Shown: positions 24,526 to 32,879, counted from the first letter of the stretch. The stretch: DNA of 64,000 nucleotides from Nitrobacter sp051535215 (GCF_051535215.1 NZ_JBPPLY010000001.1:186001-250000); one strand, 5' to 3'. Notes: generated by a model from the sequence alone, not told the origin. A program made the numbers and translations.

Positions 24526-26094
24526 TCAGTGAGCGGTCCAGAGCAGGCCGACCAGCGCGGCTGCGATGACCCACAGCGCCAGAATGCTCCAGCGGTGACT
24601 GCGCGCTTCGGCTCGTTTGATTTCTGCGATGGTGTCGGGACCTAGCGCCAGCCCTTCGCGGGACATCGTCTCGAATTGCTCGATCAGGGCGACGGTTCGC
24701 GAAGCGAGCGCCGGAAGCCCTCCGAGCAGGCGGCCAAGCTCGCCCGCGCCTGCCACGGCGCCCTGCATCCGGCCCATCGGGCCAAGGTTCTGCGTGATCC
24801 ATTCGCGCACCACGGGGTCGGCCACCGTCCAGATGTCCAGCTTGGGATCGAAGCTGCGCGCCACGCCTTCCACCACCACCATGGTCTTCTGCAGCAAGAT
24901 CAGTTCGGGCCGAGTCTGCATGTCGAACAGGCCGGTGACCTCGAGCAGCAGCGTCAGCAGCTTGGCCATCGAGATTTCCTCGGCGGTGCGATTGTGGATC
25001 GGCTCGCCGATGGCGCGGATGGCTTGCGCGAAATTCTCCACCGAGTGATGGCTCGGCACATAGCCGGCTTCGAAGTGTACCTCGGCGACGCGGCGATAAT
25101 CGCGCGTGATGAAACCGAGCAGGATCTCGGCGAGGAAGCGCCGTTCTTTCAGCCCCAACCGACCCATGATGCCGAAGTCGACGGCGACTAGCTGGCCCGA
25201 CTTGTCGAGGAACAGATTGCCGGGATGCATGTCGGCATGGAAAAAGCCGTCGCGCAGCGCGTGGCGCAGGAAGCTCTGGATCACCTTGCGGCCGAGCTCG
25301 GGCAGGTCGACATGCGATTGCGCGAGCCGCGCATGATCATTCAGCGCGATGCCGTCGATCCACTCCATCGTCAGCACGTTGTGGGTGGTGCGGTCCCAGT
25401 CGACGGTGGGGACGCGGAAATCAGGATCGTCGCGGGTGTTCTCCGCCATTTCCGACAGCGCGGCCGCCTCCAGCCGCAGGTCCATTTCCATCGCCACCGA
25501 CCGCGACATGGTGTTGATGACTTCAACCAGGCGCAGCCGCCGCGCTTCGGCGGAATGCGCCTCGGCCTTGTTGGCGACAAAGAAGAAATCGGAAAGGTCG
25601 CGGCGGAAACGCGCGGCGACGTTGGGTCTCAGCACCTTGACCGCGACCTGCTTGCGGACGCCGTCCTTATCGACCTCGCCGCGATGAACCTGCGCGATCG
25701 AAGCCGCCGCCACCGCCGGTCCGAAACTTGTGAAGGCTTGCGCCACCGGCTTTTCCAGCGCGGCCGCGACCACGGCTTCGGCCTCCGCTTGCGCAAACGG
25801 TGGCAGGCGGTCCTGCAGGCTTTCCAGATCGCGGGCCATCACGACGCCGACGACGTCGGGCCGCGTGGCAAGGAACTGTCCGAGCTTGAGATAGGCCGGC
25901 CCGAGCCGGGTCAGCGCCCGCGACAGCCGCGGTCCGGATTTCGCGCCGCGGCGTTCGATCAGGCGGGCCATGCGCAGCGCGAGTTGTCCAGGCGGCGGCA
26001 CCAGCGATGGATCGACCACGCCGAACACGCCCTCGCGCGCGAACACGAACGCGGCACGCGCCAGCCGCGCGGCATGGGTCAATGCGGAGATCAC
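24526..26094 (-). CDS. ubiB: UbiB-family atypical kinase (ubiquinone biosynthesis)
   Basis: A 522-residue member of the ABC1/ADCK/UbiB family, needed for ubiquinone synthesis though its exact chemistry is still argued. The family KxGQ motif appears as Leu-Lys-Leu-Gly-Gln near residue 68. The Ala-Ser-Ile-Ala-Gln-Val-His nucleotide loop (alanine-rich in place of the usual P-loop), His-Ala-Asp-Met-His-Pro-Gly-Asn and Val-Asp-Phe-Gly are in place. A membrane helix ends the protein. The start is a GTG overlapping the ubiE stop, so it is translationally coupled. Confidence 0.93.
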   Translation of the reverse strand: MISALTHAARLARAAFVFAREGVFGVVDPSLVPPPGQLALRMARLIERRGAKSGPRLSRALTRLGPAYLKLGQFLATRPDVVGVVMARDLESLQDRLPPFAQAEAEAVVAAALEKPVAQAFTSFGPAVAAASIAQVHRGEVDKDGVRKQVAVKVLRPNVAARFRRDLSDFFFVANKAEAHSAEARRLRLVEVINTMSRSVAMEMDLRLEAAALSEMAENTRDDPDFRVPTVDWDRTTHNVLTMEWIDGIALNDHARLAQSHVDLPELGRKVIQSFLRHALRDGFFHADMHPGNLFLDKSGQLVAVDFGIMGRLGLKERRFLAEILLGFITRDYRRVAEVHFEAGYVPSHHSVENFAQAIRAIGEPIHNRTAEEISMAKLLTLLLEVTGLFDMQTRPELILLQKTMVVVEGVARSFDPKLDIWTVADPVVREWITQNLGPMGRMQGAVAGAGELGRLLGGLPALASRTVALIEQFETMSREGLALGPDTIAEIKRAEARSHRWSILALWVIAAALVGLLWTAH

Positions 26095-26879
26095 AAACGC
26101 CAGCCCGAATGCAGCGCGACGATGCCGCCGGAGAGAATCTGCCAGTTGACCCGCGCAAAACCGGCGTCGCGGATCATGTCCGCGAAGGCGTTCGGCTTGG
26201 GAAACTTGCGGATCGATTCCACAAGGTACTGATAGGAGCCGGCATCGCCGGTGACGGCGCGGCCGAGCGGCGGGATTACCTTGAAGGAAAACAGGTCGTA
26301 GATCTTCTCGAGGCCGGGCACGTCGACCGTCGAGAATTCGAGGCAGAGAAACCGGCTGCCCGGCCTCAGCACCCGAAACGCCTCGCGCAGCGCGGCGTCG
26401 ATGCGCGGCACGTTGCGGATTCCGAACGCGATCGTGTAGGCGTCGAAACTGCGGTCCGCGAACGCCAATGTTTCGGCGTTGCCTTCGACGAACGACACCC
26501 GATCATCGAGATGTGCCTTGACCGCGCGCTCGCGGCCGACCGCGAGCATGTCCGGATTGATGTCGCAGACCGTGGCCCGGAATCCGCCTCCTGCGGCTTT
26601 TGCCGCGCGGAAGGCGATATCGCCGGTCCCGCCGGCGACGTCGAGCAGCGCGAACGAGGCATCGCCGCGCGGCGGGTTCAGCGCCGTGATCATCACGTCC
26701 TTCCAGACGCGGTGCAGCCCGCCGGACATCAGGTCGTTCATCAGGTCATAGCGCTGTGCCACGCTGTGGAACACGTCGTTCACCAGCGGTTGCTTGTCCT
26801 CCACGGGAACGTCCCTGAAGCCGAAATGCGTCGTCTGGTCCTTTCCATCCATGCCCGTGCTCTCCATGCTATGGACCAT
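26091..26879 (-). CDS. ubiE: Ubiquinone/menaquinone C-methyltransferase UbiE
   Basis: A 262-residue class I SAM-dependent methyltransferase. The SAM-binding motif is Leu-Asp-Val-Ala-Gly-Gly-Thr-Gly-Asp near residue 80. The UbiE signatures Tyr-Asp-Leu-Met-Asn-Asp-Leu-Met-Ser-Gly-Gly and Asn-Val-Pro-Arg-Ile-Asp are also present. It methylates the ring carbon of the ubiquinone precursor. It leads the ubiE-ubiB-coaBC-dut block. Alternative ATGs at 26867 and 26852 are possible; the latter would begin Met-Asp-Gly-Lys-Asp-Gln, nearer the usual family start. Confidence 0.93.
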   Translation of the reverse strand: MVHSMESTGMDGKDQTTHFGFRDVPVEDKQPLVNDVFHSVAQRYDLMNDLMSGGLHRVWKDVMITALNPPRGDASFALLDVAGGTGDIAFRAAKAAGGGFRATVCDINPDMLAVGRERAVKAHLDDRVSFVEGNAETLAFADRSFDAYTIAFGIRNVPRIDAALREAFRVLRPGSRFLCLEFSTVDVPGLEKIYDLFSFKVIPPLGRAVTGDAGSYQYLVESIRKFPKPNAFADMIRDAGFARVNWQILSGGIVALHSGWRL

Positions 26880-26975
26880 AGCCTGCCATGCTGCGCTGCG
26901 CTACAAGCGAACTCCATCTGAAGATGGATCGCCATTCGAGAGTGGTTAACCGGCGACATCAGGAGGGAAGCGCCG

Positions 26976-27356
26976 ATGCCCCCACAGTTCGCCAAAACGA
27001 CTCCGATCCTGCGGATGTTCGATGTCCGCAAGGCGCGGGAGTTCTACCTCGATTTTCTAGGATTCAAGGTCGATTTCGAGCACCGGTTCGAGCCGGACCT
27101 GCCGCTCTATATGGGGATATCGCTGGGTTCGGCGGTGTTGCATCTCAGCGAGCACCATGGAAGCTGCTCGCCCGGCGCGCGCGTCATCATCGAGACGACG
27201 GGGCTTGCGGATTATCAGGCGGGGCTGCTCGCCAAGAGCTACGGCTATGCGCGGCCCGGATTGGAGCATCAGCCCTGGGGCGCCACCACGATGACGGTGA
27301 CCGATCCGTTCTACAATGCGCTGGTGTTCAGCGAGGAAGACGAGACCCCGACCTAA
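26976..27356 (+). CDS. Glyoxalase/bleomycin-resistance (VOC) superfamily protein
   Basis: A 126-residue VOC-fold protein. It starts with Thr-Pro-Ile-Leu-Arg-Met-Phe-Asp-Val and Ala-Arg-Glu-Phe-Tyr-Leu-Asp-Phe-Leu-Gly-Phe, then His-Leu-Ser-Glu-His and the end motif Val-Thr-Asp-Pro-Phe-Tyr-Asn. This pattern is typical of the small bleomycin-resistance-like subfamily. The substrate is unknown. AGGAGGG at 26961-26967 is a strong ribosome-binding site. The gene is transcribed away from ubiE and lies 32 bp before mutM, so the two may share a promoter. Confidence 0.8.
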   Translation: MPPQFAKTTPILRMFDVRKAREFYLDFLGFKVDFEHRFEPDLPLYMGISLGSAVLHLSEHHGSCSPGARVIIETTGLADYQAGLLAKSYGYARPGLEHQPWGATTMTVTDPFYNALVFSEEDETPT

Positions 27357-27388
27357 AGCGCGGGGACAATCATACACCGAGCGAAACC

Positions 27389-28270
27389 GTGCCCGAACTT
27401 CCCGAAGTCGAAACCGTCCGCCGCGGCTTGCAGCCGGCGATGGAGGGCGCAACGATCCTGCGCGCCGAGGCGCGTCGCAAGGACCTGCGGTTTCCGTTTC
27501 AGGCCGATTTCGTCGCCCGTCTGGAGGGGCAGGCCGTGACCGGGCTCGGGCGGCGCGCGAAATATTTGCTGGCCGATCTCGCGTCCGGCGACGTGCTGCT
27601 GATGCATCTGGGCATGTCCGGCTCGTTCCGCGTGATCGATGCGGCGGGAGCTGCGGCTCCGGGCGATTTTCATTTTCCGCGCGACGAGAGACGCGTCCAC
27701 GATCATGTGAGTTTTACGATGTCGTCCGGCGCCGAGATCGTGTTCAACGATCCGCGCCGCTTCGGCTACATGAAGGTCGTCGCCCGCGAGGCGCTCGACG
27801 ACGAGCCGCTGCTGAAAGGACTAGGGCCGGAGCCGCTTGGCAACGCATTCGACGCGGCGATGCTGGCGCGTTCGTGCCGCGACAAGAAAACCAGCCTGAA
27901 GGCCGCGCTGCTCGACCAGCGCGTGGTTGCGGGGCTCGGCAATATCTATGTCTGCGAGGCGCTGTTTCGCGCGCATCTGTCGCCGCGCCGTCTCGCCGCG
28001 ACGCTCGCCTTGAAAACGGGCGGACCGACCGCGCGCGCCGGACGGCTGGTCGAAGCCATTCACGATGTGCTTAACCAGGCAATCAAGGCCGGCGGTTCCT
28101 CTTTGCGCGACCACCGGCAGACTTCCGGCGAACTCGGCTACTTCCAGCATTCGTTCGGGGTATACGATCGCGAGGGCGACAAGTGCGGCACCCCCGGATG
28201 CAAGGGCGCGGTAAAGCGCTTCACCCAGAACGGACGCTCGACGTTCTGGTGCCCGAGTTGTCAGAAGTAG
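27389..28270 (+). CDS. mutM: Formamidopyrimidine-DNA glycosylase
   Basis: A 293-residue base-excision enzyme that removes 8-oxoguanine and ring-opened purines and nicks the strand. After loss of the start residue, Pro2 is the catalytic amine in Pro-Glu-Leu-Pro-Glu-Val-Glu-Thr-Val. Lys near residue 60 and the helix-two-turn-helix Gly-Leu-Gly-Asn-Ile-Tyr are intact. The C-terminal zinc finger has all four cysteines (Cys-x4-Cys...Cys-x2-Cys). It starts with GTG at 27389. The open frame runs much further upstream through the VOC gene, but that is a shadow. Confidence 0.96.
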   Translation: MPELPEVETVRRGLQPAMEGATILRAEARRKDLRFPFQADFVARLEGQAVTGLGRRAKYLLADLASGDVLLMHLGMSGSFRVIDAAGAAAPGDFHFPRDERRVHDHVSFTMSSGAEIVFNDPRRFGYMKVVAREALDDEPLLKGLGPEPLGNAFDAAMLARSCRDKKTSLKAALLDQRVVAGLGNIYVCEALFRAHLSPRRLAATLALKTGGPTARAGRLVEAIHDVLNQAIKAGGSSLRDHRQTSGELGYFQHSFGVYDREGDKCGTPGCKGAVKRFTQNGRSTFWCPSCQK

Positions 28271-28299
28271 CGCCTGCGCACGGCACAACCGGCGCCGTC

Positions 28300-28410
28300 A
28301 TGCCCCGATGCGCCATTGCGCATCTGAGGGCGCGCGAAGCCCGGAATACATAATTCTGTTTGGTTATGGATTCCGGATAGCCGCTTGCGCGGCTTCCGGA
28401 ATGACGTCAG
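28300..28410. repeat. Dispersed repeat family 3 copy
   Basis: GTCATGCCCCGATGCGC at the left, GAAGCCCGGAATAC in the middle and GGATTCCGG...CCGGAATGACG at the right form a composite palindromic element. The block GATGCGCNATNGCGC-TCTG-GCGCG is shared with 59840-59880. It lies between mutM and the convergent pseudo-protease gene. Confidence 0.55.
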
Positions 28411-28449
28411 GCATTTTTCGACCGTCGGACCATGATCGAAGGTCATAAT

Positions 28450-29790
28450 CTACTTCCGCACGCAGATCACGCGGACCACCGCGGCTTTCGCGTCGGACGG
28501 TTCGCTTGCAAGCGTCACTTTGTTCGCTTTCAAAAAAGCCCGCACGGTCTCGGCAGGAGCGAGCACGGCCTGCGCGGTGGGCGTCGAAGGCACTGCAACC
28601 GTTGCCGGCTTCAACAGCACGAGACCCGCGAACTTTCCGTTTGCGTCGAGCGCGGCCGAGCCGGAGAAGCCGGGCGGGGGCGCCGGAGACAGCGCCGGTT
28701 CGCTGTCGCCTCCCTGTGCGACCGATGCCTTGACGCGGCTCACCGCGGAGCCGCCGCCCTGGTTCTGCGGGTCGATGATGCCGACAAGGTCGAGGCTGCC
28801 CCTGGCCGAGCCGCCGTCGAGCGCGATCGGCTTCAATCCATGCGCGCCGTAGATGCGCAGCAGCGCTATGCCGTGATCCTTGTCGCTGGCGATTTTGTCG
28901 GCGTTGCCGTGGCCCGCGACGACAATCGATTTGCACTCATCGGTGACATCAGTGCCGGTGACGATCGTGCCATCGCTGTTGACGATGACGCCCGTCCCGT
29001 ACTCCACGGTTTTGCGCGGTGGCGGCCCATCTGCGGGAAACGGATCGAATGCGCTCGACATCGCGATCACCACGGGCTCCATGGTGCCTTCGGTGGCCTG
29101 ATCGTAGAGGATGGTCAGGATGCGCGCCTCGCTGTCCCGAAGCTGGCCGCGGACATAGAACTTCTTCAGTCCCTGCATGCCCGACAGCACGAAGAAATCC
29201 GGCTTGACCGTGCTGTAGTCGAGCTTGCGTCCGGCCGGTTCCTTTCGCTCGGACTCCGCGAGTTTCGCGGTGGTGAGGCCGGCATCCTTGCGGCGCGTCA
29301 GCCGGATCCGGATCGTGCCGGTCGCCGAACTCCATGTCGTGCCGTCGCCGTCGCTCGACTGCTGCGGCACCAGCCGCGCCGGCAGGCCGAGCCGGGCGCC
29401 GGTTGCGGCATCGGTGACGATCTTCCACCCGGCATTGCTCCGCATCTTCCGCGCGGCGGCAGTGAGCGCGCCGCGTTCCTGCGGGTTGAGCACGCCGGTC
29501 TGCTTGCCGCCCTGATCTCTCTGGAATGTCTTGATCGCCGCGATCAGACGGTCGCTGACCTCGCCATTGATGAGGCCGTTATAGTGACCGGTCCATGCCA
29601 GGTCGGACTGCAGCGCCTGCCGTTCCGCCTGCGCCATCGCGCTCGCGGTGTCGGCCGGAGTCTGCACCGCGGGGCGGGCCGACGGCTGCGGCTTTGTTAC
29701 GGCGCGTCCATGAGTGGCGGCGGGCTGCGCCTCGGCGGAAATCGCGGTGGTCACGATCATCAATGCCGCGGCGATCGGCATCGCTCGCAT
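28450..29790 (-). CDS. Exported peptidoglycan-binding / trypsin-like protein with degenerate catalytic triad
   Basis: A 446-residue protein with a signal peptide (Met-Arg-Ala-Met-Pro-Ile-Ala-Ala-Ala-Leu, cut likely after Ala-Glu-Ala). A PG_binding_1-like domain spans about residues 45-110 (Gly-Leu-Ile-Asn-Gly-Glu-Val-Ser...Phe-Gln-Arg). A trypsin-like domain occupies about 300-446, starting at Tyr-Gly-Thr-Gly-Val-Ile-Val. Its serine loop survives as Gly-Phe-Ser-Gly-Ser-Ala. The usual His position reads Asp-Val-Thr-Asp-Glu-Cys and the Asp position His-Gly-Ile-Ala-Leu, so it is probably not an active protease. The preferred ATG is at 29790; the frame upstream is repeat sequence. Confidence 0.75.
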   Translation of the reverse strand: MRAMPIAAALMIVTTAISAEAQPAATHGRAVTKPQPSARPAVQTPADTASAMAQAERQALQSDLAWTGHYNGLINGEVSDRLIAAIKTFQRDQGGKQTGVLNPQERGALTAAARKMRSNAGWKIVTDAATGARLGLPARLVPQQSSDGDGTTWSSATGTIRIRLTRRKDAGLTTAKLAESERKEPAGRKLDYSTVKPDFFVLSGMQGLKKFYVRGQLRDSEARILTILYDQATEGTMEPVVIAMSSAFDPFPADGPPPRKTVEYGTGVIVNSDGTIVTGTDVTDECKSIVVAGHGNADKIASDKDHGIALLRIYGAHGLKPIALDGGSARGSLDLVGIIDPQNQGGGSAVSRVKASVAQGGDSEPALSPAPPPGFSGSAALDANGKFAGLVLLKPATVAVPSTPTAQAVLAPAETVRAFLKANKVTLASEPSDAKAAVVRVICVRK

Positions 29791-29817
29791 GACAGCTTTC
29801 GTCTCCGTTGAAACGGC

Positions 29818-29862
29818 GCTAGAGTCTTTAACCGTTTCATGGAAACGATGAAAGACTCTAGC
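29818..29862. promoter_or_regulatory. Perfect nested hairpin in the leader of the pseudo-protease gene
   Basis: GCTAGAGTCTTT (29818-29829) pairs exactly with AAAGACTCTAGC (29851-29862). Inside, CGTTTC (29833-29838) pairs with GAAACG (29842-29847). It is the end module of repeat copy c and lies 28 bp before the ATG. It may be a transcript stabiliser or simply the tip of the repeat. Confidence 0.6.
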
Positions 29863-29926
29863 GTCTTGGTCTGACGCGTTTTCTTCACGCGAACCGGATT
29901 CCACTTCGCTCGAAAACGCTATATTG
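29863..29926 (-). repeat. Dispersed repeat family 1, copy c
   Basis: Read on the minus strand this is TATAGCGTTTTCGAGCGAA, GGTTCGCGTGAAGAAAACGC and GTCAGACC, nearly identical to copy b. It continues into the hairpin at 29818-29862, so the complete copy runs 29818-29926. It separates two divergent genes and must contain or flank their promoters. Confidence 0.75.
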
Positions 29927-30010
29927 AAACACATCCGCGTGGCCGGTAACAGCGGCGATCGGGTTCAGGCCTGTGCGGCGCTGGATCGAGATACGAGAAC
30001 GACAGGGACG

Positions 30011-30811
30011 ATGCTGAGCGCCGACGAACTTGAACGCTATGCCCGCCACATCGTGATGCGCGAGGTCGGCGGTCCCGGCCAGAATGCGTTGCGCAACGCG
30101 CGCGTGCTGATGATCGGAGCCGGGGGCCTCGGCGCGCCGGCGCTGATGTATCTGGCCGCCGCCGGCGTCGGCACGCTGGGCGTGATCGACGACGACGTGG
30201 TGACACTGTCGAATCTGCAGCGCCAGATCATTCATGCGACGCCGGACATCGGCAGTCCCAAGGTCGAAAGCGCCGCGGACAAGATCCGCGCGCTCAACCC
30301 GCACGTCGCGTTCCGCGCCCATCACATGCGGCTGAATGCGGCGAACGCGCTGCCGCTGCTGGCGGACTACGACCTTGTCGCCGACGGCTCCGACAATTTC
30401 GCCACGCGCTATCTGGTGGCGGATGCCTGCTTTCTGGCGAAGAAGCCGCTGGTCACCGCCGCGCTGGGGGTGTTCGACGGCACGTTGACGACGATCCGCG
30501 CCCACGAAAAAAATGCCGAGGGCGAGTTCAACCCGACTTACCGTTGCCTGTTTCCCGAGCCGCCGCCGGATGGCACGGTGCCGAGTTGTCAGCAGGCCGG
30601 AATCATCGGTGCGCTGGCCGGCGTGCTCGGCTCGATGACGGCGCTCGAGGTCATTCGCGAGATCGTCGGATTCGGCGAGGGACTGGTCGGACGCCTGCTG
30701 ATGGTGGACGCGCGCGCGATGCGGTTCGAAACGTTGCACTACCAGCGCGATCCGTCGAACCCGCTCAACGGCGATCACCCGACCATCACCGATTTGAGCG
30801 CGTATCGCTGA
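30011..30811 (+). CDS. moeB: MoeB/ThiF/HesA-family adenylyltransferase (E1-like)
   Basis: A 266-residue E1-like enzyme that adenylates the C-terminal Gly-Gly of a sulfur carrier such as MoaD or ThiS. The ATP loop Gly-Ala-Gly-Gly-Leu-Gly lies near residue 38, followed by Asp-Asp-Asp-Val-Val-Thr-Leu-Ser-Asn-Leu-Gln-Arg-Gln. Asp-Gly-Ser-Asp-Asn-Phe lies near residue 128. The zinc ligands of E. coli MoeB are largely gone: Asn-Pro-Thr-Tyr-Arg-Cys has one cysteine where two are expected, and the C-terminal pair is replaced by Asn-Pro-Leu-Asn. Carrier protein and pathway are thus uncertain. The start at 30011 is preferred over 29924, which lies in the repeat. Confidence 0.8.
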   Translation: MLSADELERYARHIVMREVGGPGQNALRNARVLMIGAGGLGAPALMYLAAAGVGTLGVIDDDVVTLSNLQRQIIHATPDIGSPKVESAADKIRALNPHVAFRAHHMRLNAANALPLLADYDLVADGSDNFATRYLVADACFLAKKPLVTAALGVFDGTLTTIRAHEKNAEGEFNPTYRCLFPEPPPDGTVPSCQQAGIIGALAGVLGSMTALEVIREIVGFGEGLVGRLLMVDARAMRFETLHYQRDPSNPLNGDHPTITDLSAYR

Positions 30812-30816
30812 CGCCG

Positions 30817-30837
30817 AAACCCTCTCCCGCAAGGGGA
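30817..30837. repeat. Degenerate CTCTCCCGCAAGGGGAAAG palindrome
   Basis: A weaker member of the CTCTCCC-GCAA-GGGAGAG family, lying in the 62-bp gap between the convergent moeB-like and D-2-hydroxyacid dehydrogenase genes. It may act as a shared weak terminator. Confidence 0.4.
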
Positions 30838-30873
30838 AAGCGTGAAACGGTGCACGCTATGCGCCTCAATGTC

Positions 30874-31875
30874 TCACAACATGCTCGGCAACACGCGATC
30901 CGGCGGCTTGTGGGCGTCGAGGAAGGTGCGGATGTTGATGATGACCTTCTCGCCCATCTCGACGCGGCCTTCGATTGTGGCCGAGCCCATATGCGGCAGC
31001 AGCACGACCTTGCCGGCCTTGGCGAGGCGGACCAGCCGCGGGTTGACGGCGGGTTCGTGCTCGAACACGTCGAGCGCCGCGCCTGCGATCTCGCCGGCCT
31101 CGATCAGCTTCGTCAGCGTATCCTCGTCGATCACGGTGCCGCGCGCGGTGTTGACGATGTAGGCGTCCTTGCGGATCAGCTTGAGGCGGCGTGCCGACAA
31201 CAGATGGAAGGTGGCCGGGGTATGCGGACAGTTCACCGAGATGATGTCCATCCGCGCCAGCATCTGGTCGAGCGAATCCCAGTAGGTCGCGCCGAGTTCG
31301 TCGGCGATCTTCGGCGCCACAGGTTTGCGGTTGTGGTAGTGGATCTGCAGGCCAAAAGCGCGGGCGCGGCGCGCCACCGCCTGGCCGATGCGGCCCATGC
31401 CGATGATGCCGAGCCGCTTGCCGCCGAGCCGCCGGCCGAGCATCCAGGTCGGCGACCAGCCGGGCCAGTCGCCGCCGGCAGTCAATAGCGCAGCGCCCTC
31501 GATGAAGCGGCGCGGCACCGCCAGAATCAGCGCCATGGTCATGTCGGCGGTGTCTTCGGTGAGAACTTTCGGCGTGTTGGTGACGGTGATGCCGCGCTCG
31601 TGCGCGGCGACGACATCGATATTGTCGACGCCGTTGCCGAACTGCGCGATCAGCCTCAGCTTGCAGTCCGGTTGATTCAGCACGGTCGCGGTGATGTCGT
31701 CGGTCACCGTGGAAACCAGGATATCCGCGGTGCGGACGGCGTCGATGAGCTGTTCCGGCGTCATCGGCTGATCGTCGAGATTGAGCCGCGCGTCGAACAG
31801 TTCGCGCATGCGGGTCTCGATCGAATCCGGCAGCTTGCGCGTGACGACAACCAGAGGCTTCTTCTTCGCCGACAT
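30874..31875 (-). CDS. D-2-hydroxyacid dehydrogenase (glyoxylate/hydroxypyruvate reductase type)
   Basis: A 333-residue NAD(P)H-dependent enzyme of the GyaR/GhrB group. The nucleotide loop Gly-Met-Gly-Arg-Ile-Gly lies near residue 160 and is followed by Tyr-His-Asn-Arg-Lys, where the Arg after the loop suggests NADPH. The catalytic residues are Arg in Asn-Thr-Ala-Arg-Gly, Glu in Phe-Glu-His-Glu-Pro and His in Leu-Pro-His-Met-Gly-Ser-Ala. It probably reduces glyoxylate or hydroxypyruvate in the cytoplasm. The sequence cannot settle the substrate. Confidence 0.88.
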   Translation of the reverse strand: MSAKKKPLVVVTRKLPDSIETRMRELFDARLNLDDQPMTPEQLIDAVRTADILVSTVTDDITATVLNQPDCKLRLIAQFGNGVDNIDVVAAHERGITVTNTPKVLTEDTADMTMALILAVPRRFIEGAALLTAGGDWPGWSPTWMLGRRLGGKRLGIIGMGRIGQAVARRARAFGLQIHYHNRKPVAPKIADELGATYWDSLDQMLARMDIISVNCPHTPATFHLLSARRLKLIRKDAYIVNTARGTVIDEDTLTKLIEAGEIAGAALDVFEHEPAVNPRLVRLAKAGKVVLLPHMGSATIEGRVEMGEKVIINIRTFLDAHKPPDRVLPSML

Positions 31876-32199
31876 CTCTTGCCCTCTAGTATTGCTTTTT
31901 TCGGTTATCGAAACGGCCGATGCGGCGGCGCAATCCAGCGAATCAGGTTCGGTCGACGGACCGTTCAGTTCCCGTTAACCCGCTTGTTCGAAACTGCGGC
32001 CGCCTGCAGATCTCAGCGTCTGTCACCTTGGTTTCCCCGGGTCGCTTGCACGTTCCGTGCAGTTTCCCGGGCTCCCCGGTCGCCGGGTGCCTGGTCCTCT
32101 CTAGCAGAAGGCCGGGCCAAGACAAGAACCTCCGGGCGTGGAATGCGGATCAGTCAGGATCAGCCGGCAACGTGAGTTTCGCAAGGGGGGCGAGTGACG
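31876..32199. other. Intergenic region between divergent dehydrogenase and SH3b genes
   Basis: 324 bp without a credible gene. It is GC-rich toward the right and holds a small perfect hairpin TGCACG-TTC-CGTGCA (32047-32061) flanked by two CCCGGG blocks. The promoters of both genes must lie here, but no box was convincing. Confidence 0.5.
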
Positions 32200-32727
32200 A
32201 TGGTGAGACAGCTTTTCACGTCCATGGCCTGCGCCGCCGCGATGCTCGGTGCGGTCGGCATCGAAGCCGCCGCCAACGCCAAGGACTCCGCGCTATCCAC
32301 GAGCGGACTTCCGATTCCACGTTATGTCAGCCTGAAATCAGATCATGTGAACGTCCGCGCCGGCCCGACCAAGGACAACGACGTTGCCTGGATCTATACC
32401 AAGGCCGGGCTCCCCGTCGAAATTACGGCCGAATTCGAGAACTGGCGCCGCATCCGCGATTCGGAAGGCGCCGAGGGTTGGGTCTATCACTCGCTATTGT
32501 CCGGTCGCCGCACCGCGGTCGTCACGATGAAGGCCAAGGATGATTTAGCGCCGCTATATGACAGCGCCGATATCCAGAGCGCGGTAGCGGCCCGCCTGCA
32601 GGCCGGTGTCCTGGCGCAGGTCAAGCACTGCGCAACGGGATGGTGCCATATTGCGGGGGACGGCTTTGACGGCTGGATTCAGCAGCAGCGTCTTTGGGGC
32701 GTCTATGCCGACGAGAAAATCAACTGA
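32200..32727 (+). CDS. Exported SH3b-domain protein
   Basis: A 175-residue protein with a signal peptide (Met-Val-Arg-Gln-Leu-Phe...Ala-Asn-Ala) and two bacterial SH3 repeats, about residues 45-105 and 112-170. The first begins Tyr-Val-Ser-Leu-Lys-Ser-Asp-His-Val-Asn-Val-Arg-Ala-Gly-Pro, the common SH3_3/SH3_4 entry motif. Two cysteines near residue 145 (Cys-Ala-Thr-Gly-Trp-Cys) may form a disulfide. Such proteins often bind the cell wall or partner proteins in the periplasm. The ATG at 32200 is used instead of the GTG two codons upstream. Confidence 0.8.
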   Translation: MVRQLFTSMACAAAMLGAVGIEAAANAKDSALSTSGLPIPRYVSLKSDHVNVRAGPTKDNDVAWIYTKAGLPVEITAEFENWRRIRDSEGAEGWVYHSLLSGRRTAVVTMKAKDDLAPLYDSADIQSAVAARLQAGVLAQVKHCATGWCHIAGDGFDGWIQQQRLWGVYADEKIN

Positions 32728-32752
32728 GCGCAAGGCCCAACCGGCGACGCCA

Positions 32753-32879
32753 TTACATTTTCGAGTAAAGCATGTCCTCGGCCCTGACCGGGATGGACGT
32801 CGGTTCGCGTGAAGAAAACGCATCAATTCAAAATCATACAGCATCACTTCTGATCCATCAGAAATGAAAAGGCTCTAGC
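32753..32879 (+). repeat. Dispersed repeat family 1, copy d
   Basis: CATTTTCGAGTAAAG, then CATGTCCTCGG...CCGGGATGGAC, then GGTTCGCGTGAAGAAAACGC, and finally a hairpin with arms CTTCTGAT and ATCAGAA. It shares the CATGTCCTCGG insert with copies a and f. It lies between the SH3b gene and the irr terminator. Confidence 0.75.

Noticed and set aside
24211..24645. 144-codon plus-strand frame over the coaBC promoter
   Set aside because: It would read across the palindrome and two gene ends; no motif and no ribosome-binding site.
29791..29934. 48-codon N-terminal extension of the pseudo-protease
   Set aside because: It is translated repeat sequence; the signal peptide begins at 29790.
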